Source of the DNA: a virus
Direction: 5' to 3' (one strand)
IMG/VR virus record: IMGVR_UViG_3300033149_002603
Span: 1 to 20,267 of that record
Length of the DNA: 20,267 nt
Within the stretch, counting starts at the first letter, position 1, and each line of letters begins with the position of its first letter. The notes below the pieces were generated by a model. That model was not told the DNA's origin and did no database searches. It was given only the letters and a program-made list of their open reading frames with translations. Both the position numbers and the translations under genes were made by a program. This document shows, in pieces, positions 6,528 to 12,495 of this stretch.

Positions 6528-7541
6528 ATGAACATAAAAAATATTTTACATATAATAATAGTAATAATGATAGTATTGTTGATATCAGGATCAGCAGCAA
6601 ATTGTGCAACGAATGAGATTACACTTAGTGATACCGATATCGATCTAAGTACGGGGAGATCCGTAAATGTAACTTTGATGGTTATGAATGCATCTGAAAT
6701 AGCAGGTGTACAGACAACCATAAATTATGATCCGAATGTAATTAATATTACAAACGGAATAGATGGTCCGGATTTTGATTACGGAACATTTTTCGATTAC
6801 AGAATTCCTGGACAACTTAGTGTATATGCTATTATGTCAAATGATGTTAAATCAGGAAATCTCTTCGTTGGAAATATAACGATAAAAGCAGTTGGCTATC
6901 AATATGACGATAGTACTATAACATTTAATACTACTGTCGGTTGTGATAACTCTGGATATTATGAACAGTTCACTAATATTGATGGATTTATAACATTGAC
7001 GTGTCCTGGACCGAGTGTATTTAATCCATTAGTGGATCATGCGATTCCGACGGATACTGATGACAATCCAATGTGGGGTGAGACAGCAACGTTATCAGTA
7101 GATTGTTATATCGCAGGTGAGGATGGTATTGAATCTGCTATGATAGATCTATCACAGTTGGGTGGAGACGTTGCGGTACCTATGGAACTGGTGACGAATG
7201 AGACAAATTGGGTTGTAACGGCAAGTGTGGAAATCACCGCTCCAGCTTCAACAATCCCCGGTGATTATGTATTCCCAATTACGGTAACTACATACGAAGG
7301 TGGTGTTACAGTATTTGATAGTAAAGCACTTACTGTATTGTGTAATGGTGATATTACTGGAGATGGTACTACTACACCTGAAGATGCTATGACATTAATA
7401 AAGTCATTATTGGGTATACCCGGATATCATATAGATTCTGTATATTCGGCGGAAGTGACGGGTGAAGGAGACATTAATGTGGCAGACGTGGTTCTATTAC
7501 TTAATCATGGATTTTCACCGGAAACGTTTGTGTTGAGATAA
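6528..7541 (+). CDS. Secreted cohesin-dockerin protein
   Basis: A protein of 337 residues. Residues 1-27 are a signal peptide: Lys near the start, a hydrophobic core 'ILHIIIVIMIVLLI', then 'GSAANCATNE'. Residues 30-157 look like a cohesin domain ('VNVTLMVMNASEIAGVQTTI', 'GNITIKAVGY', 'GFITLTC'). Residues 160-270 are a beta-rich Ig-like region. Residues 273-327 form a dockerin with two Ca2+-loop motifs, 'NGDITGDGTTTPEDAMTL' and 'TGEGDINVADVVLLL'. Cohesins bind dockerins, so the protein could self-assemble or bridge to host surface proteins carrying either domain. Six or so N-x-S/T sequons fit an archaeal glycoprotein. There is no C-terminal anchor. AAGGAG at about 6517 supports the start. A host-derived gene used in cell-surface modification or virion attachment is the likeliest reading. 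Confidence 0.82.
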   Translation: MNIKNILHIIIVIMIVLLISGSAANCATNEITLSDTDIDLSTGRSVNVTLMVMNASEIAGVQTTINYDPNVINITNGIDGPDFDYGTFFDYRIPGQLSVYAIMSNDVKSGNLFVGNITIKAVGYQYDDSTITFNTTVGCDNSGYYEQFTNIDGFITLTCPGPSVFNPLVDHAIPTDTDDNPMWGETATLSVDCYIAGEDGIESAMIDLSQLGGDVAVPMELVTNETNWVVTASVEITAPASTIPGDYVFPITVTTYEGGVTVFDSKALTVLCNGDITGDGTTTPEDAMTLIKSLLGIPGYHIDSVYSAEVTGEGDINVADVVLLLNHGFSPETFVLR

Positions 7542-7544
7542 ATC

Positions 7545-7589
7545 AATGTGTAAAGATTGTGATAATTTATATCACAATCTTTACATATT
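7545..7589. terminator. Long perfect hairpin after the cohesin-dockerin gene
   Basis: Arms at 7545-7564 and 7570-7589 pair over 20 positions with one G-U wobble and a 5-base loop (ATTTA). It begins 4 bases after the cohesin-dockerin stop. There is no T-run after it, so it is not a classic intrinsic terminator; an RNA processing or stability element, an attenuator, or a dyad recognised by a DNA-binding protein are alternatives. Confidence 0.55.
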
Positions 7590-7606
7590 AAGAGGACTAA
7601 TATTAT

Positions 7607-7774
7607 ATGATAAATATAAATGAAATAAGAATTAGATCATTAGTCGGAATTATAAGTATGTCTGTAGTAATGATTTTACTAAATATACATGATATTGAAG
7701 TGTTGTTAGGTTACATGGTGGCATGTACAGCAGCAATTTTATTGGATAAAGATGTACCAAAACCGGGGGTGTGA
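7607..7774 (+). CDS. Small membrane protein with two spans, 55 residues
   Basis: The ATG at 7607 follows 'AGAGGACT' in the hairpin's downstream flank. Two hydrophobic stretches are visible: 'SLVGIISMSVVMILL' and 'VLLGYMVACTAAILL', separated by a short polar turn 'NIHDIE', with a charged C-terminal tail 'DKDVPKPGV'. Size and topology are holin-like, but the location and the absence of a lysin nearby make that only one option. It is followed after 2 bases by another small gene, suggesting a coupled pair. Confidence 0.6.
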   Translation: MININEIRIRSLVGIISMSVVMILLNIHDIEVLLGYMVACTAAILLDKDVPKPGV

Positions 7775-7776
7775 TT

Positions 7777-7914
7777 ATGCCGTTATCATCGGCAATCATA
7801 CTCCTGGATAATATAATATTATCTACTAGTATGAAAGATCCACGACGTGATGAATTACTTGTAGTGCGTAATATTATGGTTAATTTCGTCGATAATATTG
7901 TGAAGGAAGTGTAA
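7777..7914 (+). CDS. Small protein, 45 residues, unknown
   Basis: The frame starts 2 bases after the stop of the two-span membrane protein, with 'GGGGGTGTGA' upstream, and ends 3 bases before the receiver gene. The peptide alternates aliphatic stretches ('SSAIILLDNIILS' and 'RNIMVNFVDNIV') with a charged middle 'MKDPRRDELL', giving two amphipathic helices. No family is recognised. The packing between two genes with normal ribosome-binding sites supports coding. Confidence 0.55.
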   Translation: MPLSSAIILLDNIILSTSMKDPRRDELLVVRNIMVNFVDNIVKEV

Positions 7915-7917
7915 TAA

Positions 7918-8322
7918 ATGGTAGAAAGGAGTAATAAAATTCTTGTTGTCGATGATAATTCGGCATATCAGAGATTGGTGTTGGAATCCATGAAGGATCA
8001 GGGTGACGGTTCACTTACGGATCATATCCTCTTTGCAGAAAATGGTGAAGAGGCACTGAAATTATATGCTGAATACTATCCAATTCTAACTCTTATGGAT
8101 GTGAAGATGCCAAAACGGGATGGAACTGAAATAGCTATGGATATAAGAAAAATTGATGCCAATGCATCAATTATGTTTTTAACTAATTTCCCAAAGGATC
8201 CTAAGGCGATGGAGGTTGTAGCGAAACATGTAGTTATGGGATCGATCGATAAGAATTATGGTACTAATTTAGTAGCAAGTATGATAGGATTCGTAATAAA
8301 AATTGCGAGGGTTGCGATGTGA
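7918..8322 (+). CDS. Stand-alone response regulator receiver domain
   Basis: A protein of 134 residues that is almost exactly one receiver domain, without a DNA-binding or other output domain. The full phosphorylation site is present: acidic pair D12/D13 in 'ILVVDDN', phospho-acceptor D61 in 'LTLMDVKMPKRDG', T89 in 'MFLTNFP' and K112 in 'GSIDKNYG'. It should accept phosphate from a histidine kinase and act through protein contacts, like CheY or Spo0F. It lies just upstream of a PocR-DHp protein, the obvious partner. GAAGGAAGTG precedes the start. A receiver inside a capsid gene block is unusual. It could divert host phosphorelay signals, but that is inference. Confidence 0.9.
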   Translation: MVERSNKILVVDDNSAYQRLVLESMKDQGDGSLTDHILFAENGEEALKLYAEYYPILTLMDVKMPKRDGTEIAMDIRKIDANASIMFLTNFPKDPKAMEVVAKHVVMGSIDKNYGTNLVASMIGFVIKIARVAM

Positions 8323-8444
8323 ATAGACTAAGATTAGGACTGGGAGAAATAATCGATTTCTATGACGGATTGGATTTTGACCTTGCATGTAAACAGGCAG
8401 AGAAATTAACGAAAGAGGAGTATTACAATGTCGATGATGAATGA
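8319..8444 (+). CDS. Possible 41-residue protein with a GTG start
   Basis: The GTG at 8319 overlaps the receiver stop (GTGA), has a strong 'GCGAGGGTT' ribosome-binding site and reads 41 codons to TGA at 8442-8444, overlapping the start of the PocR protein by 17 bases. The peptide is 'GLGEIIDFYDGLDFDLA', then a charged helix 'CKQAEKLTKEEYYN'. It would link translation of the two signalling genes and fills their 105-base gap. No family is recognised. Confidence 0.5.
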   Translation: MNRLRLGLGEIIDFYDGLDFDLACKQAEKLTKEEYYNVDDE

Positions 8445-9174
8445 TAAGGTATTTTTAAAGAAACTTCAAGAGTTCCAGGAAATGTTTAGTCTTCACTTTG
8501 GAGTTGCGTCTCTAGTCGTTGATGATGAAGGAAATGCATTAACAAAACCGACGGGATTCACAAATTTCTGTAAAATGATCAGATCTACCGAGAAAGGTGG
8601 TAAATTGTGCCGAGATTCTAAAAAGAACCTATTTGATAAGGTTGCAGACGGAGAGGCACACACGTACCATTGTAGTATATTTGATGAACTTGCGGATTCG
8701 ATCTTGCCTATTATGGATGGTGATGAGGTCGTAGCCTGTGTAGCCGTGGGACAAAAGCGAGTAGCGGATATTACACGCGAGCGAGTAACAGAGGTCGCTA
8801 ATGATATCGGGCTTGACCCGGATGAATTTTGGCAGGCATATCTCGAAGTCCCGTACGGTACAATGGAAGAGTTTGAACGTGGCGTATATTTCTTAAATAA
8901 TACAATTGGGATTATAATGGCGAAGCGGACGCAGGATGTGGAACTCGCTGAAAGTAACGATAAATTATTGAAATTCATTAATATAACGGCACACGATCTC
9001 CGAGAGGATTTAGGTATTATTGTAGGATATTGTGAATTATTGCATGGTCGATATAGTGATGTGTTAGATCCGGATGCTAAAGATTTCGTAGATTATATAT
9101 ATGACAATTCAATTTCTCTAAAAAATACGGCACAACGGTTAATGAACGCTGCGCGCGGTGATAAATATACATAA
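8428..9174 (+). CDS. PocR sensor domain joined to a histidine phosphotransfer (DHp) helix pair, no kinase domain
   Basis: A protein of 248 residues. Residues 10-165 match a PocR sensory domain, with three spaced cysteines, C48 ('FTNFCKMIR'), C61 ('GGKLCRDS') and C82 ('YHCSIFDELADSILPI'), then 'ACVAVGQKRV'. PocR domains bind small ligands in sensor kinases and regulators of anaerobes and methanogens. Residues 180-245 are a HisKA-type dimerisation helix pair with the H-box 'ITAHDLREDLGIIVGY' (H189). The protein stops there: the N, G1 and G2 boxes of a HATPase domain are absent. It cannot phosphorylate itself and could instead be trans-phosphorylated, heterodimerise with host kinases or act as decoy or phosphatase. 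The stop is clean, with another gene 26 bases later. GAGGAG at about 8415 supports the start. Confidence 0.85.
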   Translation: MSMMNDKVFLKKLQEFQEMFSLHFGVASLVVDDEGNALTKPTGFTNFCKMIRSTEKGGKLCRDSKKNLFDKVADGEAHTYHCSIFDELADSILPIMDGDEVVACVAVGQKRVADITRERVTEVANDIGLDPDEFWQAYLEVPYGTMEEFERGVYFLNNTIGIIMAKRTQDVELAESNDKLLKFINITAHDLREDLGIIVGYCELLHGRYSDVLDPDAKDFVDYIYDNSISLKNTAQRLMNAARGDKYT

Positions 9175-9199
9175 AAGTTTATAATGGGAGAATTATACA

Positions 9200-9415
9200 A
9201 TGATTGAGATTGAGATAGATATTATAGAATTAGAAAAATATCGTACTCTTGGTGCTAAAAATAAGAAAAAGAAGGTATCTAAATCTAAAAAATCACTAAA
9301 AGACATTATCAGTGAAAGTTTTAGTTATAAAAAGGATAAACCGGAAAAGGAAAAGTTCCCGTGGGAATCAGACATCCCAGTTTCGAAAGTACCTGGAATG
9401 TATAGTGTTAAGTGA
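9200..9415 (+). CDS. Tagged Lys-rich small protein, 71 residues
   Basis: It starts with the shared module ('IEIDIIEL' at residues 4-11, then 'EKYRTLG'), followed by a strongly basic run, 'KNKKKKVSKSKKSLKD', and an aromatic tail. The second half of the module, W-x-x-V-x-R-G-G-K, is replaced by the Lys-rich stretch. A basic internal protein could bind packaged DNA, as some phage internal proteins do. 'GGGAGAATT' lies upstream of the ATG, and the MuF-like gene begins 14 bases after the stop. Confidence 0.7.
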   Translation: MIEIEIDIIELEKYRTLGAKNKKKKVSKSKKSLKDIISESFSYKKDKPEKEKFPWESDIPVSKVPGMYSVK

Positions 9416-9429
9416 TTTAAGGTGAGAAA

Positions 9430-10575
9430 ATGGATGAGAAGTTAGAAAAAATGAGTGTTATAACGGGTTTCATCTCGAAATTGCTTGATAGTCTACATAT
9501 CAAGGATTTCCGGACGTTACTTATAGGTAGTACGATATCAGCACTTACATCTTCTCACGAAAATACTAATGTAGAGTATGGTTTTAGAGAAACTAAACCT
9601 GATCCTGAGGCTATATCTTATTTAGAGACACGTGCGATCATTCTTTCAGAAAAAACAGCTTCACGCATTGAGGGAGACCTCAAATTTGAATTGTTAGAGG
9701 GCTTAAAAGCCAGTGAAAGTATAGATCAAATGACGGAACGGATTGGGAAAGTCTTTAAAGCCGGAACGCCACGGTGGCAATTAGAGAGAATCGCCAGAAG
9801 TGAGATCATCGATTCCCAGAATGCGGGTAGATTATCGGCATATAAGGCATCTAATGTAGTTAAATACAAGATGTGGGTTACTGGAAAGGGTGTGCGAGTA
9901 TGTGCATTGTGTAAGAGACTTAATGGACAAATACAACCTTTAGATAAGTCATTCGTTGACCCGGAAGATCCGAGTAAAACATGGATGCATCCGATCGCAC
10001 ACCCGAACGGACGTTGTTCCACAGTACCATTACGAAGATTACCCGACGATGTGGTAAAGATCAGTGGACAGATGTATGATGCGTCACGTGTGACGAAGAT
10101 TGAGTTACCATCAGATTTATTTAAATCCCGAAAAAAGAGGAAAGCATGGGTTGTAAGGTTTGCAAACGGTCATGCCATACAATGCTTTGAAGATGAGGAT
10201 GATGCGGATCATTTTATATCCACAAGTAATAAAAAGGACGTTGGATGGTTTGATTTCGTCGGTAAAACATACCGGGAATTGAAGCCCGGGTGGAAAATTA
10301 ACAAAAGTGGGACGAAGATAACATTTAAAACTGATGGCGAGAGTAGAAAGAACGTTAAAAAACTCGAAATAGAGACTTTACAACTTAAAAAATTCAATAA
10401 GGAAGGTTTAATCCGTAAAAAAGTCCCGGTTCATCGATTAGGTAAAGAACCGACGATGGAATACCGATATGTTAAAGCTGAAAATCTACAACTCGAGGTT
10501 AAAGATGATATCACAAAATCTGAAGATGTTTCAAAAATTGATCGCAGCCAGTATGACTGGTCGGGATGCAATTAA
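9430..10575 (+). CDS. Mu gpF-like minor head protein (SPP1 gp7-like)
   Basis: A protein of 381 residues. The gpF core spans about 75-205: a helical segment with 'GTPRWQLERIARSEIIDSQN', then the four-residue zinc-like set 'CALC' (C158, C161) and 'HPNGRC' (H191, C196). In SPP1, Mu and relatives this protein enters the procapsid with the portal and affects DNA ejection. Residues 236-262, 'KAWVVRFANGHAIQCFED', parallel a domain at the start of the ADP-ribosyltransferase-like protein. Residues 311-319 contain 'KLEIETLQL', matching the shared tag, here inside a C-terminal extension. In many phages the MuF C-terminus carries effector domains; here the effectors are mostly separate genes. AAGGTGAG precedes the start. 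The normal neighbour, portal, lies 8 kb upstream. Confidence 0.92.
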   Translation: MDEKLEKMSVITGFISKLLDSLHIKDFRTLLIGSTISALTSSHENTNVEYGFRETKPDPEAISYLETRAIILSEKTASRIEGDLKFELLEGLKASESIDQMTERIGKVFKAGTPRWQLERIARSEIIDSQNAGRLSAYKASNVVKYKMWVTGKGVRVCALCKRLNGQIQPLDKSFVDPEDPSKTWMHPIAHPNGRCSTVPLRRLPDDVVKISGQMYDASRVTKIELPSDLFKSRKKRKAWVVRFANGHAIQCFEDEDDADHFISTSNKKDVGWFDFVGKTYRELKPGWKINKSGTKITFKTDGESRKNVKKLEIETLQLKKFNKEGLIRKKVPVHRLGKEPTMEYRYVKAENLQLEVKDDITKSEDVSKIDRSQYDWSGCN

Positions 10576-11128
10576 AACTATGGTATCGGCTAAAAATGAC
10601 TTTAATTATATAAAAACTAATTTAAAGCAATATCAAGACAGTATAGTCGATATTATAATGTGTGACTTGGGGGATATTATAACTGATGACATAAAACGAT
10701 CGTTAGGTATTGTCGAATTTGTGGAGTGTGATATACGATCTTATAATAAAGGTAATGTAATAGGACTTATGGAATTCAATACAAGAAGTATCTACCACGA
10801 GGTAGGGCATTGTATAGAGGCGAAAAACAAAGTTATCCATCGTAAATGTGTAGAATTTCTTGATAAACGTACGTATGCAAAACCTACATTCAAACTAAGG
10901 GATTACTATTACTACGTTGATGAACGATACGGAGAAGAGATAGCACAACCCGGAGGATTTATCGCGGTATACGCCGGCAAACGTGTAGAATATGATGCCA
11001 TGACAGAAATATTATCTGTTGGATTAGAATACTTTAATACAAATGATAATATATTGAAATTTTATGATTATGACCGTGAACACTTCGAGTTCATATTAAA
11101 TATAATATGTGGTAAATATAATGAATGA
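10505..11128 (+). CDS. HExxH zinc metallopeptidase overlapping the MuF-like gene, candidate effector
   Basis: I chose ATG 10505, which has 'GAGGTT' four bases upstream (207 residues); an earlier ATG at 10469 is possible. The zincin motif is 'SIYHEVGHCIE' (H98, E99, H102), and 'DAMTEILSVGLEYF' (E168 or E175) probably supplies the third ligand, in a context I associate with peptidase domains fused to phage head proteins. The region between, 'YYYYVDERYGEE', is aromatic-rich. It lacks the shared N-terminal tag but overlaps the MuF-like gene by 71 bases in another frame. A frameshift in the overlap would give a MuF-peptidase fusion. It probably cleaves proteins; head maturation or host targets are both possible. 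Confidence 0.76.
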   Translation: MISQNLKMFQKLIAASMTGRDAIKTMVSAKNDFNYIKTNLKQYQDSIVDIIMCDLGDIITDDIKRSLGIVEFVECDIRSYNKGNVIGLMEFNTRSIYHEVGHCIEAKNKVIHRKCVEFLDKRTYAKPTFKLRDYYYYVDERYGEEIAQPGGFIAVYAGKRVEYDAMTEILSVGLEYFNTNDNILKFYDYDREHFEFILNIICGKYNE

Positions 11129-11543
11129 TAATATAGTGAAATCGATAAGATGGCATAAAGAACAGTTATCAAAATTGTTATCTGATGATGAATTTAGTAA
11201 GTTAGAATGTGAACTTAATTATATTCTTACAAAAGCTAAAAAGCAAGTTTGGGTTAAACCTACACCAACTAGAAAAGGACATTATAGGAATGTAAAATCT
11301 AAAGATGTGGATAAAAAGGCTAAAGAACCATGGCAAGTACCTGTGGAAAAATTTGTTGATGATTATATTAAATCTAAAAAATTAAATTATAAAACATCTA
11401 AAGAAAGTGATATGGAATATAATATAAAATTGATGAATGCCCAGAATGACGCTGTCGGTATACATGCAAAAGCTATAAAAGAAGCTGTTGCAAGTGGTAA
11501 GAATGTACCTAAACAGGTTCTAAAGGATTATCCAAATGCATAA
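11121..11543 (+). CDS. Modular small protein with the W-H tag variant, 140 residues
   Basis: The start at 11121 gives an N-terminus matching the gene at 11969 from residue 1; the longer frame adds four residues. Residues 6-35 are the second module, 'VKSIRWHKEQLSKLL' then 'FSKLECELNYI', the last part aligning with the shared 8-residue tag; W44 in 'QVWVK' sits where the tag has its Trp. 'RKGHYRNVK' follows. The C-terminus, 'IKEAVASGKNVPKQVLKDYP', resembles a helix-turn motif seen in phage polyvalent proteins. No catalytic residues are recognised. The gene overlaps the metallopeptidase stop by 8 bases. Confidence 0.7.
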   Translation: MNDNIVKSIRWHKEQLSKLLSDDEFSKLECELNYILTKAKKQVWVKPTPTRKGHYRNVKSKDVDKKAKEPWQVPVEKFVDDYIKSKKLNYKTSKESDMEYNIKLMNAQNDAVGIHAKAIKEAVASGKNVPKQVLKDYPNA

Positions 11544-11555
11544 TGAGGTGAATAA

Positions 11556-11690
11556 ATGACAAAAGGAAAACCGAAACGTGACGGGTCCGGACATGGGACG
11601 CGTGATAATTACAACCGTGGAGGGTGTCACGATGGAGAATGTGATGTACCCGAAGTAATACGGCGTAATTATCGAAATAAAAATAAGTAA
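11556..11690 (+). CDS. Small Gly/Arg/Lys-rich phage protein, 44 residues
   Basis: 'AATGAGGTGAATAA' upstream is a strong ribosome-binding site. The peptide starts 'MTKGKPKRDGSGHGTRDNYN' and continues with 'RGGCHDGEC', a Gly-Arg pattern with paired cysteines that recurs in small proteins encoded near phage head genes. The basic, disordered character would suit nucleic acid binding. Function is not established. It is followed after 9 bases by the next gene. Confidence 0.65.
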   Translation: MTKGKPKRDGSGHGTRDNYNRGGCHDGECDVPEVIRRNYRNKNK

Positions 11691-11699
11691 GGTGATAGT

Positions 11700-11954
11700 A
11701 TGCCAGAGGGCGAGAAAGAAAAGATGACAGCTCAAAATTTTGACGAAGATGACTATAAATCGAAACTCATCGATCAAGATTATTCAGAAGTTACGGCTGG
11801 AATGCTTGCGACAAAAAAGAAAGAAGAGCTTAACAAAATGGAATCTGAATTAAACGGTGACGAAATATCAATGATCAGATGGCATCGGGATCAGGTAATG
11901 AAACTTTTAGGTGGAGATGATTTATCTAAAATACTTTATATAGATGAACTTTAA
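11700..11954 (+). CDS. Modular small protein ending in the W-H tag variant, 84 residues
   Basis: It starts after 'AAGGTGATAGT'. The N-terminal half is charged with a short helical repeat ('DYKSKLIDQDYSEVTAGMLA'), a pattern resembling a UBA-like or acidic helical segment. The C-terminal half, 'EISMIRWHRDQVMKLL' then 'DDLSKILYIDEL', is the same module found at the N-termini of the genes at 11121 and 11969, ending exactly where those continue into their effector regions. It may be a C-terminally tagged cargo, like the prohead protease, or a gene truncated at the module boundary. Confidence 0.65.
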   Translation: MPEGEKEKMTAQNFDEDDYKSKLIDQDYSEVTAGMLATKKKEELNKMESELNGDEISMIRWHRDQVMKLLGGDDLSKILYIDEL

Positions 11955-11968
11955 GGAGATAATTATTA

Positions 11969-12469
11969 ATGAATGCTAATATTATAAAATCTATAGAATG
12001 GCATAGAGATCAGTTGGAAAAGTTGGTATCTCATGATGACTTTTATAGATTAGAAATCGAGTTGGATAGTATGATTGAAAAAGCCGAAAAAGGTCAACGT
12101 ACCGAACTAAGACAAGTAAAACGCGGTGGTAAGGTATTTCAACGGAAAACCAGAGTTGGCGTAAAAGAAACAGATGGTAAATCATTTTGGAGAGGTACTG
12201 ACTTAAAACGTAGGTTTGATGCCGAAGAGTTAGATCCGGACTCATTAGATTATGCAAAATCTTGTGCATATAGAAAAGTTGATAAAATGCGCGGTAAGAA
12301 TAAGACTTTTGGTATGGCGTATATTAAATATGTGGAAGGTAAAGGTCCAGAACCCACTTTCGTAGAAAGTGGGATTAGTATCTCTGCTGCAAATAAGATA
12401 AGAAATGGTTTGACTTCATATAAAAATCAAGTAACTGGTGAAAAACCTTCGGTTGGAGTAATTTCATAA
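11969..12469 (+). CDS. Tagged protein combining both module types, 166 residues
   Basis: Residues 5-35 hold the W-H module ('IKSIEWHRDQLEKLV', then 'LEIELDSM' as the 8-residue tag), and residues 46-64 hold the tag's second half ('ELRQVKRGGKVFQRKTRVG'). This protein therefore links the two versions of the module seen elsewhere in the window. The remaining 100 residues, with 'SFWRGTDLKRRF', 'KTFGMAYIKYVEG' and 'ISISAANKIRNGL', are not recognised; there is no obvious metal or nucleotide site. 'AAGGAGATAATTATT' gives a good ribosome-binding site. Probably another internal protein with an unidentified C-terminal domain. Confidence 0.73.
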   Translation: MNANIIKSIEWHRDQLEKLVSHDDFYRLEIELDSMIEKAEKGQRTELRQVKRGGKVFQRKTRVGVKETDGKSFWRGTDLKRRFDAEELDPDSLDYAKSCAYRKVDKMRGKNKTFGMAYIKYVEGKGPEPTFVESGISISAANKIRNGLTSYKNQVTGEKPSVGVIS

Positions 12470-12495
12470 TATATTTAATATGGAGGTTAATATAA

